A stretch of 21,493 nucleotides of DNA, taken from DATGFK01 sp040007395 (GTDB taxonomy: Bacteria; Chloroflexota; Anaerolineae; Aggregatilineales; UBA2796). Positions 6,196-15,600 of this stretch are shown one piece after another. A model generated the notes under the pieces. That model searched no databases. It was given only the letters and a program-made list of their open reading frames with translations, and was not told where the DNA came from. The position numbers were made by a program, and so were the translations under genes. The stretch spans positions 1 through 21,493 of the forward strand of contig JBDTVG010000241.1 of NCBI GenBank assembly GCA_040007395.1, written 5' to 3'. The first letter of the stretch is position 1; every line of letters starts with the position of its first letter.

Positions 6196-8721
6196 CTAGC
6201 CCTTGAAAGGCGAATGGATCAGTGTTGACGAGGGTGAATCGCTGGCATCTGCCACAATGATCTTGGCATTCTGGAACGGTTTGTTCGCTGTGAACTCGAC
6301 AATACCCTTCTCGTAATACCACAACGGCGCAGATCGTCCATCCAACTGCACCTCTTTCGGTTCGTTGAGGATACCAAAAACCTCGCAGCGCACCTGTTCG
6401 TAGGGCGGTGTGTATTTCCCCGCCCGTCGCCAATCGAGTGTGAAGCCACCTGTCGGCAACGCTTTGCAGGTGAAGTATAACCAGCGATACGCGCCGTTCA
6501 AATAGTCCATGTTTTCGCCCGCATCTTCGTAGAGCGTGACTTCGCCGTTGCCCGCGTAAACCTTGAGATGCAGTTCCGTCATTTCTACCTCCCCGACATA
6601 CTGCTGGACAGGCCACAGCGGGATCACCTGTCCACTTCGCGCAAAGATCGGCAGCGTATCTAGCGGAGCCTTGACGGTGATCGTTTTGCCGCCGAACATA
6701 GGTTGATTGGTGTGGTAGTCGAACCACCTGCCGCGTGGCAGATATACCTCACGCTCGGTCTGGCCTTTTTCGAGGATCGGCGCAACCAATAGCGAATCGC
6801 CCACCATGAACGCATCCTCGATCTTACGCAGATTGCTATCGGCGGGGTCTGCCATAAAAACTGGACGCACGATAGGCCAGCCATTTTGCGATGACTGGGC
6901 AAACAGCGAATAGAAGTAGGGCAGCAGTTGATAACGCAGATTGATATAGCTACGTGCGATATTCTCGTAGGGTTGTCCGTAAGCCCACGGTTCTTGCGGC
7001 GGGGTATCTTGCGCCGTGTGGACGCGGAAGTAGGGCATCATCGAGCCAAGCTGTATCCAGCGGGCATAGAGTTCTGGTTCACATTCGCCCGCGAAACCGC
7101 CTACGTCTGCCCCATTGAAAGCCATCCCCGACATGCCAGAGTTGAGCACCATACTAATATTCAGCCGCAAATGATCCCACGTCGAGCGGTTATCGCCTGT
7201 CCATGTCGAGGCGTAGCGCTGCGCTCCGGCGTGCGCGGCGCGGATCATATTGAAGGGGCGCTTGCCAGTTCGCATCTTTTCGAGCGCTTCCCGCGAGGCG
7301 CGCCCCATCAACATGCCGTAAAGGTTGTGTGCTTCAAGGTGCGTTGCGCCCTGCCCATCGAAGTCCTGCTTGATGTATTCAGGGATCTCGTTGCCTGCCC
7401 CCGCATTGAACACCGTCGGCTCATTCATATCGTTCCACAGACCCGCTAGCCCAGACTTGAGCAGCGGATCGCACTGGGTAGCCCACCACGCTCGAGCCTT
7501 TGGACTAGTGAAGTCGGGGAAGACAGAGTTACCCGCCCAGACCGGGCCAACAAACGGTTTGCCGCTAGGCAACCGTAAGAAGACCTCCTCTTGCAACCCG
7601 CTTTCGTAGACCTTGTACTTGGGGTCAACCTTGATGCCCGGATCGATGATCGCGACAACCTTGAAGCCCTGATCGGCAAGTTCGGTGAGCAGCAGCGCCG
7701 GAGCCGGAAACTGGTCGCGATCCCATGTGAAACAGCGATAACCATCCATATAATGAATATCCAGATAGATCGCGTCACAGGGGATTTTTTTCTTGCGCAG
7801 TATGCTAGCGATCTCGCGCACTCTATCGGCGGGGTAATAGCTCCAGCGGCTGATATGGAAGCCTAGCGCCCACATCGGCGGCATGGGCATTCGACCTGTC
7901 AGTTCAGTGTAGCGATGCAGCACACTCATCATATCGTAGCCGCTAAAGACGTAGTACCGCAGTTCGCCCGATACACCGCTAAAGGTCTGCCGATCCGGCT
8001 GTTCTTCGCCAACATCGACCCAACCGCGTCCGGGATTATCCCAGAATACCCCACAGGTAAAGTTCTGATGGACACCCAAATAAAATGGAATCGTATAATA
8101 CGAGGGAATCGTGTCCCGGTCATAGTTAACCGGATCGCTGTTCCAGAAAATATAGCTCCTGCCGCGTAAGTCCAGACTCGTCGGCTGGCAGGCCAGTCCG
8201 AAGCATTGCTCGTCGGGGGGCAGCGTGCGATTCAACCGGAACTCACCCTCGCGCCACGTGATCGCCTCAGCTTCCCTGCTAATAATCTCGCCACGACTGT
8301 TTTTGAAGGTAAGCGCACTGGTAGATCGGTTGATCACGCATTGGATCTCCGGCGCAATCAGCGTGATGTCTTCGTCGCGCTCCTGCATCTTAAAGGAGAT
8401 TTCAGGCCATGTAACCTTCGCGACTGCATACGAAAACGGCACTGGAAATTTGCCCGACTCCTGAAAGCGTACCTGAATGCAATCCGGGGCGATTACCGTC
8501 AGACGGACAACTCCATTCTCGGAATTGACCGTTAAGCCGCGTTCGTGCTGATTAATACTCGTTACTTCGCCCAGCGTGTGGAACGGCCCCGTCGGGGGAT
8601 TAGGCCGCCCATAGCGAGCATCAAGGATAACTTTATTCAAGCCATATTGCACTGTCGAAACAGTTGTTTTTCCACCCAAAGTCCGTACCGCACGCAGTGC
8701 GGAGTTTAATTTTTTGAACAT
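6196..8721 (-). CDS. Alpha-glucosidase, glycoside hydrolase family 31
   Basis: This 841-residue enzyme would release glucose from the non-reducing ends of alpha-glucosides such as maltose or maltodextrins. The GH31 catalytic barrel runs from about 280 to 600. The nucleophile is D431 in G-L-W-N-D-M-N-E-P and the acid/base is D510 in T-W-T-G-D-N-R-S. Other family blocks are M-W-A-L-G-F-H-I-S-R-W, A-I-Y-L-D-I-H-Y-M-D-G, F-P-D-F-T, G-A-D-V-G-G-F and P-Y-F-R-V-H. An N-terminal beta-sandwich (about 50-275) and C-terminal beta domains complete the usual layout. No signal peptide is seen, so it is probably cytoplasmic. ATG 8721 follows an AGGAG about 12 bp upstream. The gene lies 39 bp behind the sugar-sensing kinase, suggesting co-transcription. 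Exact substrate (alpha-1,4, alpha-1,6 or xyloside) cannot be decided from motifs alone. Confidence 0.95.
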   Translation of the reverse strand: MFKKLNSALRAVRTLGGKTTVSTVQYGLNKVILDARYGRPNPPTGPFHTLGEVTSINQHERGLTVNSENGVVRLTVIAPDCIQVRFQESGKFPVPFSYAVAKVTWPEISFKMQERDEDITLIAPEIQCVINRSTSALTFKNSRGEIISREAEAITWREGEFRLNRTLPPDEQCFGLACQPTSLDLRGRSYIFWNSDPVNYDRDTIPSYYTIPFYLGVHQNFTCGVFWDNPGRGWVDVGEEQPDRQTFSGVSGELRYYVFSGYDMMSVLHRYTELTGRMPMPPMWALGFHISRWSYYPADRVREIASILRKKKIPCDAIYLDIHYMDGYRCFTWDRDQFPAPALLLTELADQGFKVVAIIDPGIKVDPKYKVYESGLQEEVFLRLPSGKPFVGPVWAGNSVFPDFTSPKARAWWATQCDPLLKSGLAGLWNDMNEPTVFNAGAGNEIPEYIKQDFDGQGATHLEAHNLYGMLMGRASREALEKMRTGKRPFNMIRAAHAGAQRYASTWTGDNRSTWDHLRLNISMVLNSGMSGMAFNGADVGGFAGECEPELYARWIQLGSMMPYFRVHTAQDTPPQEPWAYGQPYENIARSYINLRYQLLPYFYSLFAQSSQNGWPIVRPVFMADPADSNLRKIEDAFMVGDSLLVAPILEKGQTEREVYLPRGRWFDYHTNQPMFGGKTITVKAPLDTLPIFARSGQVIPLWPVQQYVGEVEMTELHLKVYAGNGEVTLYEDAGENMDYLNGAYRWLYFTCKALPTGGFTLDWRRAGKYTPPYEQVRCEVFGILNEPKEVQLDGRSAPLWYYEKGIVEFTANKPFQNAKIIVADASDSPSSTLIHSPFKG

Positions 8722-8760
8722 AGTTACTGCGACTCCTCGCCTTCTGTTAAGCGTGTACGA

Positions 8761-10770
8761 TTACGGTGTTGCAGCCTGAGTTGGTGACATCAATGCCTCA
8801 CGAGTCACTACTTGACCCGGCAGCAGAATTTGCCGGGGGACAATAGATCCGGCCAGCAGCTTTGCGGCAGCATCCACGAGCGATCTACCACTCTGCATCC
8901 CGCCGCTGTCCACCGAGGCGACAAAAAACTGGCCTTCACGGATCATGCGTCGCGCCTCGTTTTCGGCATCGACACTGACAATCTTTACATCTTCCGGCTT
9001 TTTGCCTGCATTGAGCAACGCCTTGATTGCGCCATATGCCCCCGCGTCGTTAATACTCATGATCACGTTGATTTCGGGATATTGTTGAAGGGCAGCAGCC
9101 ATAGTGCGTTCACCATTTTCTGGTAGACCGCCTTCATAGCGCCCAACGACAGTCACTTTGGGCGCTTTTTCGCGCAGCGCCGTTTCCATCGCATTGGCGC
9201 GGATCACCGTGCTTGGCACATCGGGATAATCCAAAATGGCAACGTTGGCCTGTCCATTCATGGTCTTGTTAACCATCGCGGCGGTATATGCTCCAACTGC
9301 CTGACCCATCGCCTCGTTGGTTAGGGTAATCGAGACACTGTTTTGCCCCTGTACAATATCTGAGAGGCGCACAATCTTGACTCCGGCTTTCTGTGCATCC
9401 ATCAGCGCAGGGCCAACCGATTCGGAGTCTAACTCACATACCCCAATTGCCTTCGCCCCCTGCGCCACAAACCGATTGATGATCACAGGTTGCTGCGTTT
9501 TGTCGTTCTGGGCATCCTCGATCCGAATCGGTAGGTTCAACTCCTGAGCACGATTCCGTACCGCCGCTGCCAGACTCGCGTGATAGTCGGTGGCAAGCGT
9601 ACAAGCGACCATACCGATAAACGATCCGTTCAATGCAGTACGCGCCGCAATAAGCTCACTATCCGTCAGGGTGAGATCGCTAGGTTCGCCTTTGTCGGGA
9701 CGGGCTGTTTCGTTGACAGTCGGCACGATTTGATTCACATCGGTCGGTGTACCTTTTAGCAATCCGCTGAAAATAGAACTGCCACGTGAGTTCAAAAAGG
9801 TCAAGGATACCACCAACAGTAATATCGCGATCACGCTGATTGCAAATGGATGGGCGCGTAAATAGTTTATGGACAGCCGCGAAGATTCGGTCGGGATCAG
9901 CTTTTGTGTGGTAAAGTTGCCGCTTACCGCCTCGGCAAAGGCTTTCGCAAGTTGTCCGGCAGTCTGGTAACGCGCTTCGGGTTTCTTACTGAGTGCCTTG
10001 ATGAGCACCTGTTCGACAGCTTCCGAGAGATCCGGGCGGAACTGACGGACCAGCGGCGGAATTTGCTCGACATGAGCGCGCATGATCGAAAAAGCCGAGT
10101 CGCCTATGAACGGAGGCCGTCCAGCGAGCATTTCGTAGATCACTATGCCGAAGCTGTACAGATCTGTGCGTTCGTCGGTTTTAGTTTTCTCTAGCTGTTC
10201 GGGCGCAATATAGGTCGGCGTACCCAAGAAAGTATCGGCTTCGGTCAGGTTTTTAGTCAATCCCGGCTCAACCATCCGTGCCAGCCCGAAATCCGCCAGA
10301 TAGACATTGCCTTGTCCGTCTAGCAAGACGTTGCTGGGCTTGATGTCCCGGTGGATTACGCCGTGCTGGTGAGCGTAGTCCAACGCCGCGCCGATCTGGT
10401 TCACGATTGTGCTGATCTCGGAAAGCCCCAACGGCTTGCCACTGTGAATACGCTCGGCAAGCGTACCGCCCTTAAAGTAGCGCATGGTAAGATAGATAAT
10501 GCCATCTTCGGTTTTACCATGTTCATGGACTGGTACAATATGCGCGTGTTCCAACCCGGCAATAAACTCGACTTCGCGGTTGAAACGCTCCATAAAATTG
10601 GGATCTTGGGTCAGTGTCGAAGTCACAACTTTCATAGCGACATCGCGCTTCAAGGTGGTTTGGTGGGCGCGGTAAACCATTGCCATGCCCCCTTGACCCA
10701 CAAGTGACAGGATTTCATATTGACCAATTTTTTTGCCGATAAGTGGATCGTCCATAAAAGTCAGCGCCAC
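8761..10770 (-). CDS. PknB-type Ser/Thr protein kinase fused to an extracellular sugar-binding (Peripla_BP_4) domain
   Basis: The 669-residue protein has an intracellular kinase domain (about 15-285): glycine loop G-Q-G-G-M-A-M-V-Y (25-33), K47 in A-M-K-V-V, H-R-D at 140-142, D-F-G at 160-162 and A-P-E at 189-191, all intact, so it should be active. A transmembrane helix (about 309-326) follows. The rest (about 380-655) is an RbsB-like periplasmic-binding fold: F-I-G-M-V-A-C-T-L, V-A-Q-G-A-K-A-I-G-V-C, G-V-K-I-V-R-L-S-D, I-M-S-I-N-D-A-G-A-Y-G, I-V-S-V-D-A-E. Most PknB proteins carry PASTA or other repeats outside, so this is a distinct sensor; it would phosphorylate cytoplasmic targets on sensing a sugar-like ligand. 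The GTG start has GGAG 7 bp upstream; ATG 10755 is an alternative. The alpha-glucosidase follows and an FHA protein precedes it. Confidence 0.93.
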   Translation of the reverse strand: MALTFMDDPLIGKKIGQYEILSLVGQGGMAMVYRAHQTTLKRDVAMKVVTSTLTQDPNFMERFNREVEFIAGLEHAHIVPVHEHGKTEDGIIYLTMRYFKGGTLAERIHSGKPLGLSEISTIVNQIGAALDYAHQHGVIHRDIKPSNVLLDGQGNVYLADFGLARMVEPGLTKNLTEADTFLGTPTYIAPEQLEKTKTDERTDLYSFGIVIYEMLAGRPPFIGDSAFSIMRAHVEQIPPLVRQFRPDLSEAVEQVLIKALSKKPEARYQTAGQLAKAFAEAVSGNFTTQKLIPTESSRLSINYLRAHPFAISVIAILLLVVSLTFLNSRGSSIFSGLLKGTPTDVNQIVPTVNETARPDKGEPSDLTLTDSELIAARTALNGSFIGMVACTLATDYHASLAAAVRNRAQELNLPIRIEDAQNDKTQQPVIINRFVAQGAKAIGVCELDSESVGPALMDAQKAGVKIVRLSDIVQGQNSVSITLTNEAMGQAVGAYTAAMVNKTMNGQANVAILDYPDVPSTVIRANAMETALREKAPKVTVVGRYEGGLPENGERTMAAALQQYPEINVIMSINDAGAYGAIKALLNAGKKPEDVKIVSVDAENEARRMIREGQFFVASVDSGGMQSGRSLVDAAAKLLAGSIVPRQILLPGQVVTREALMSPTQAATP

Positions 10771-11208
10771 CGGGCGGCTCCGGCAGAAGACTGCGCTTTA
10801 CCTCTTTCTGCACATCCCCATGGTGGGGATAGATGACTGTCCTGCCCGCAAATTAGGATCACAGGATCTTAGTCGATAGGCATCGCCTATCTATCAAAAA
10901 TATTTGCGAAACCTTTTGTGTGCGTACCAGTATAGCCCTGTTAGGGGAGCAACCGCTAGCGAAAATGAGATTCTCAGCAATGATCTATGCCCAATAACAC
11001 TGCCTATGCAGGGCAGTCTGAACATTTGTGATACTTGTGGAACAAAGGGAGGCATTCGGAAATAGGGAAAAATGGATGGGACACTACATGGGGTCTGCAC
11101 TACGCAATACAGGGTAGGGGATGGCCTATGTGCCATCCCGCTGTATGACCCCACAAAGCGAATTCGCCCAATAAGGTTAGTGAACAAAATCGAATATTCT
11201 GACAACAC
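10771..11208. other. 438-bp intergenic region rich in hairpins
   Basis: No credible gene is seen here; short frames are shadows. It holds perfect inverted repeats at 10814-10830 (ATCCCCA/TGGGGAT, 3-nt loop), 10875-10891 (GATAGGC/GCCTATC, 3-nt loop), 10966-10976 (TGAGA/TCTCA) and 10999-11017 (ACTGCC/GGCAGT), plus the large nested element at 11089-11153 described separately. On the minus strand it is the region between the FHA gene stop and the kinase start, so it must contain the kinase leader and probably its promoter. A TTGATA/TAAGAT pair flanks the 10875-10891 palindrome with a 20-bp spacer on that strand, which is only suggestive. Confidence 0.6.
11089..11153. repeat. Nested three-helix inverted repeat, candidate structured RNA or miniature element
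   Basis: Three stacked perfect helices can form: TGGGGTC (11089-11095) with GACCCCA (11147-11153); ATACAG (11107-11112) with CTGTAT (11141-11146); and GGGATGGC (11118-11125) with GCCATCCC (11132-11139) closed by a 6-nt loop. The 5' side carries an 11-nt bulge (11096-11106) and a 5-nt bulge; the 3' side is nearly continuous, with one unpaired G. On the minus strand it begins 56 bp after the FHA stop. It could be a terminator-like structure, a small RNA, or a MITE remnant, since part of it is repeated near 2879. I do not recognise a known riboswitch class. Confidence 0.6.
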
Positions 11209-11733
11209 TCAGGCAAACTGGACACGCAGAATCATCTTGCCAAGTTGCAGCACAGCACGATTGCGCAGTGTATGCACTACTCCCGGCGCAATCCGATTGC
11301 GATTAATAAAAGTTCCATTGGCGCTCTCAAGATCAACTACTTGCAGAAAATCCTGAAGGCGATCTATCCGAACGTGTCGCCGCGAAACGCCTTGTTCGCG
11401 AGCACCGAACGGGGTCAGGTCGATAGTGGCGTTGGTTCCATCTCTTTCACGACCCAAGATAATAGATCGTGTTTCGAAGGGAACCGGGATCACTTGTTGA
11501 TTATCGACAAGGCGCAGATACAGATTAGCTCGGTCATGGAAGTAGCCCGTTCCCCACTGGAGATCGACATTGCGGTTGGCGGTTCCGTCCAGATTTTGGG
11601 TACGCTGGACGCTTTTAAGCGCTTTGGGAAGGATATAGCCACAGAATAGGCAGTAGAGTTCGTCAGCACCACAGACAGTCTGGCAGTTCACACAGGTTTG
11701 GCTGGCAGTCGAAAGATTATCAAGCGTGTTCAT
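11209..11733 (-). CDS. FHA-domain protein with N-terminal zinc ribbon
   Basis: The 174-residue product starts with a four-cysteine ribbon (C14-x2-C17 and C28-x2-C31, in C-V-N-C and C-L-F-C-G-Y) and ends with a forkhead-associated domain (about 70-174). FHA hallmarks are G94-R95-E96 in I-L-G-R-E, S117-R-R-H120 and N139-G-T in A-N-G-T-F-I-N, the residues that read phosphothreonine. It is therefore a likely reader of Ser/Thr kinase signals, and a PknB-type kinase is the next gene downstream on the same strand, 438 bp away. An upstream ATG at 11751 is in frame, but ATG 11733 has GGGGGTGA at a suitable distance and is preferred. No membrane segment is seen. Its bound phosphoprotein is unknown; the kinase itself is the obvious candidate. 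Confidence 0.92.
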   Translation of the reverse strand: MNTLDNLSTASQTCVNCQTVCGADELYCLFCGYILPKALKSVQRTQNLDGTANRNVDLQWGTGYFHDRANLYLRLVDNQQVIPVPFETRSIILGRERDGTNATIDLTPFGAREQGVSRRHVRIDRLQDFLQVVDLESANGTFINRNRIAPGVVHTLRNRAVLQLGKMILRVQFA

Positions 11734-11877
11734 GCAAAGAGTCACCCCCATCAGCGTTATTGCCTCTATACTCTATCACACTATAATTAATACAGCATTG
11801 ATTTGTTATGAAATAAATATACGCTCTTAGTACTAAAGTCCGGGTCAAGTCCGTAGACAAATGCCTATTTTTGATAA

Positions 11878-11896
11878 CATAACAACGATTGTTATG
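11878..11896. promoter_or_regulatory. Palindromic operator-like site between divergent FHA and DUF952 genes
   Basis: CATAACAA (11878-11885) and TTGTTATG (11889-11896) are perfect 8-bp inverted arms around CGA. A third half-site, TGTTATG, follows at 11901-11907, 11 bp from the previous copy (11890-11896), about one helical turn. It lies in the AT-rich 269-bp gap between divergent genes and overlaps a TTGATA-like -35 (11871-11876). This looks like a binding site for a dimeric regulator, though none is assigned. Confidence 0.45.
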
Positions 11897-12002
11897 AAGC
11901 TGTTATGCCGATCTGTGATGTGTTTGGTGGTTTGTGAGGTCGCCCATCCACAAAAACAGTTGCGTATTTTGATCGCACGGACAATAATTCGAGGGGTAAC
12001 GA

Positions 12003-12563
12003 GTGGTCGGGAAAAACCGTGGCTGTAAAGTGATTTCTGTTATGCCAATAGATCCACAAGATCCACATTCGGTCAGGGACTTATACATTCAGATTCGGAG
12101 AGTCGAAGAAGAACTCGCCGTTCTGCGTCGTTTTGCCGAACGGGTGCTGCCGCCAGACCTCCTGTTTAGCGCCGCCAGCGATGCTTTTGAACAGCAGTTC
12201 CCGACCCGGACGATCTATCACATTACACCCGCCGCCTACTATGAGTCGTGTCCTGCTACACAGGATTATCTGCCGTCGCAATACCAACAGGACGGCTTTA
12301 TTCACTGTACACGCGGGGCAGACCTAATGGTGATGGTCGCCAACAGGCACTATCGCGACGTACCCGGCGAATTTCTGATGCTGTCGATAGATGTACAAGC
12401 GCTCAAATCGCCGCTGAAATATGAGAGCTTTGATCCGGTGCTACCCTTCCCATTCCCACACATCTACGGGGCGATCAACCGTGACGCAATTGTGGCGGTG
12501 CTGACGATGCGGCGCGATGATAGTGGCGTGTTTCTCGTTCCGCCATTCCCTGATAATCTATAA
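12003..12563 (+). CDS. DUF952 family protein
   Basis: The 186-residue protein has a DUF952 domain at about 68-182. Its signatures are T-I-Y-H-I-T, D-G-F-I-H-C-T (usually G-F-I-H-C-S), N-R-H-Y-R-D-V-P-G, and F-P-H-I-Y-G-A-I-N-R-D-A-I. The biochemical role of DUF952 is unknown; its fold is related to ADP-ribosyltransferase-like or glutathione-transferase-associated small domains according to various annotations, and I do not assign a reaction. About 60 extra residues precede the domain, with a helical, charged stretch (R-R-V-E-E-E-L-A-V-L-R-R-F) that could be a short coiled coil. GTG 12003 has GAGGGG 6 bp upstream; ATG 12042 is an alternative with a weaker site. The AddB-like gene follows after 45 bp in the same direction, so the two may be co-transcribed. 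Confidence 0.85.
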   Translation: MVGKNRGCKVISVMPIDPQDPHSVRDLYIQIRRVEEELAVLRRFAERVLPPDLLFSAASDAFEQQFPTRTIYHITPAAYYESCPATQDYLPSQYQQDGFIHCTRGADLMVMVANRHYRDVPGEFLMLSIDVQALKSPLKYESFDPVLPFPFPHIYGAINRDAIVAVLTMRRDDSGVFLVPPFPDNL

Positions 12564-12608
12564 ACCCAACTTTTTAGCAGCAATTCGCCGCATAGGGGGA
12601 TCTGACTG

Positions 12609-15600
12609 ATGACTGCGACCTTATTGACCGGAGCCGGAGGTCATGGCAAAACGCAGCAAGCGATCCGCCAGATCCAGCAAGTGTTGGAGCGTAAGGCGTT
12701 CGGCAAAGTCTGGGTGCTGCTGCCCACCGAGCTTCAGATCAGTGCCTTTCGCGCCCGGCTCCTAGAACAAACTGGCGCACAAATGGGCATCACCGCCTAT
12801 TTTGGCGTTGAGTTTTTCGACTTTTACGATCTCTATGGTCGCCTTTTGGAACTCGCCGGGACACCACAGCGGCGGGTTAAGGAAGCCGCTCGTTTTCGGA
12901 TTCTGCGCTACGTTTTGACCGAGTTGCAAGATCAACTGGAACACTTCGATTCGATTGCTCAGTTGCCGGGTTTTGTGATCCTCGCCGCCGACTTTATTCA
13001 GGAGTTGAAGCAAGCCGAGATAAAGCCGGACGACTTTGCTGCCGCCGCTCAAACCGCCAAAGATCGCGATCTCGCGGCGATTTATAGCGCTTATCAGGCT
13101 TTTTTGCAGCGGCTTAACCTTGTTGATGGCGAAGGGGAAGGCTGGTTAGCATTGGCTCGCCTGCGTGATACCACCGAGATCAAGCTGGATCTTGATCTAC
13201 TGGTGATCGATGGCTACGATCAATTTAATCTTGTACAGGCTCGCCTCTTGACGTTACTGGCACAACGCCTGCCCGACACCACCCTGACACTGACCTACCA
13301 GAGAGAACGTGCTCAGAGCGCCCATCGTCGCTTCGACCAAACCCTTCGCGGACTGCGCCAGATCGATGAAACCCTATGGACAGAAATCCCGGTCAAGTTC
13401 GCGACTAATGGTAATTCTGTTATGCCACGACCAGAAGCCCTCGATTACTTGTCGCAGCATGTCTTCGAGTCGCTACTACCTGACCTTAACGACGCTGATC
13501 AGCAACACGCGCAATCTCAAGGCGAGATTGCCATGATCGAAGCACCGGATCGACAGCGCGAAGTACAGGTAGTCCTGCGGCGGATAAAGCAGCTGCTGCT
13601 TGCCGGGATTAGCCCGGAACAGATCGCGATAGTGGCGCGGAATCTTGAACCGTACACCACCTATTTTCTTGAAACGGCAGCAGCCTATGGTATTCCCGTT
13701 ACATCGCGACGCGGGACACCCCTTGCCAAAAATCCAGCTATTGCTGCGTTCATGTCACTGCTAAATTTGCACGGCCCTGAAATTGACTTCCAGCGGCGGG
13801 CGACAATGGACATGCTGCACAGCCCCTATCTACACAGCCCTGATCTAACCTCAGAACAGATCGCCCGCTTGGATTTGATCAGTCGGAATCAGATTGTCAT
13901 ACGCGGTCGCGATCATTGGTTTGAGGCGATTGAGCGTGCTGCCCGTGCCATAGATCACACCGACTCAGATGATGAGTCGCCCGCTGACACGCTAACTGTA
14001 GATGAAGCCATTGCACTACGCAACGCCCTTGAGCAGTGCTTTGATCGCATTACACCGCCCAGTCAGGCAACCGCCCGTGCCTATGTACGCTGGCTCGAAG
14101 CGCTGATCGGTGTCGATCCGGCTGCTGCTGTCGAGGTAGATAGCCCCCTCGAAGGCGAAGATTCATCAGTTGTTGTGCAATCCGGCGCAGAGTCTCCCGA
14201 CGAGGTACAGCCCATCGCCCATTTCGACATTATCAACCAAATTCGCTTAGGCGATGAACCCGACATCGTAGCCCGCGACCTTGCCGCGTTGGATGCGCTC
14301 AAGCGGATCTTCCTTGAAGTGCTCTCGGCCTATGAGTTGATCGATGCCTATGAAGTCGTGCCTTGGCGCATCTTCTGGCTTGACTTAAAAACCGCTATTG
14401 ACAATGCTTCGATCAATAACGCCCGGACGATTAACCGTCTAGGACGTGTACTGCTGGCATCGGTCTTCGAGACACGCGGCCTATCGCACGATCACATTTT
14501 TTTGCTGGGACTCTCCGAAGGTGACTTCCCGGCGCGTACTCCAGCCGATGCGCTATACACCGATGAAGAACGCCGCCGCATGATGGCACAAGGACTACCA
14601 TTGCTAACCCGTGCCGAAGCCGCCGATGAAAGCAGTCTATTTTATGAGATCACAACACTCGCTCGTCAATCCTTGACACTCACGCGACCTTACAATGAGG
14701 CTAACGGCAATCCGCTGCCCGCTTCTCCTTATTGGCGGGCGACGACTCAATGGGTCAAGATCACACCAGATCGGATCGCATTGCAAGCGCCGATTGCCCT
14801 TGACGAGGCGGCGCGACTTTCCGAAGTGCTGTTGGCGTTAGCGCAAGCAATCAACGGAGAATGGAATGATAGCGTCAGTGCGGTTCACAATTGGATCGTG
14901 GAGCAGGACGATCTCGGCAGTCGGTGGGCGAATGCGCTGCTAGGGCGGCACATCGAATCGAGCCGCAATGCCCGCAGTATCGCTCACGATCAGTACAGTG
15001 GTCATCTGACCGATCCGCAATTGCGGGAAAAGATTCACGATGTGCTTGGTAATCAGCGGTTATGGAGTGCCAGTCAGTTTGACGAATATGGCATTTGTCC
15101 CTATCGCTTTTTCGCCAAGCGATTGCTCAAACTCGCTGTTGTTGAGGAGCGCGAAGAAGGTCTGGATCAGCTTCAACGGGGATCGCTGTATCACGAAATT
15201 CTCGAAAAAACCTATAGAGCCATCCAAGAGAATCAGATCGCGATCAGTCCACAGAATCAGGAGTACGCGCTGCAAACGCTTGATACAGTGCTTGCCAGAC
15301 TGCTGCCCCATGCGCCGTATAAGTACGGCTTTCGGGCGACAGCCCTATGGCCTTACGAACAAGACAATATCCGGCGCAAGCTGCGATCTTTGGTCGCGCT
15401 GGATTTCTCGGACGACAGCCCTATTCGTCGTAAGTTATTCAAAGATGTGGCGGGCGAACGCCATACGGTCTATCAGGAGATAGGTTTTGGCGGCAGCAAA
15501 CCATTCACTACGTTGGATGGCACACCTAACCCACCGTATATTCGGGGGAAGATTGACCGCGTAGACGAAGTAGATGGGCAACTTGTCGTGATCGACTACA

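Noticed and set aside
6928..7449. Plus-strand frame of 173 codons within the alpha-glucosidase
   Set aside because: It is antisense to conserved GH31 catalytic motifs and has no known family features.
10894..11208. Minus-strand frame of 104 codons in the FHA-kinase gap
   Set aside because: Translation has no family resemblance and crosses the nested hairpin; composition is that of non-coding DNA.
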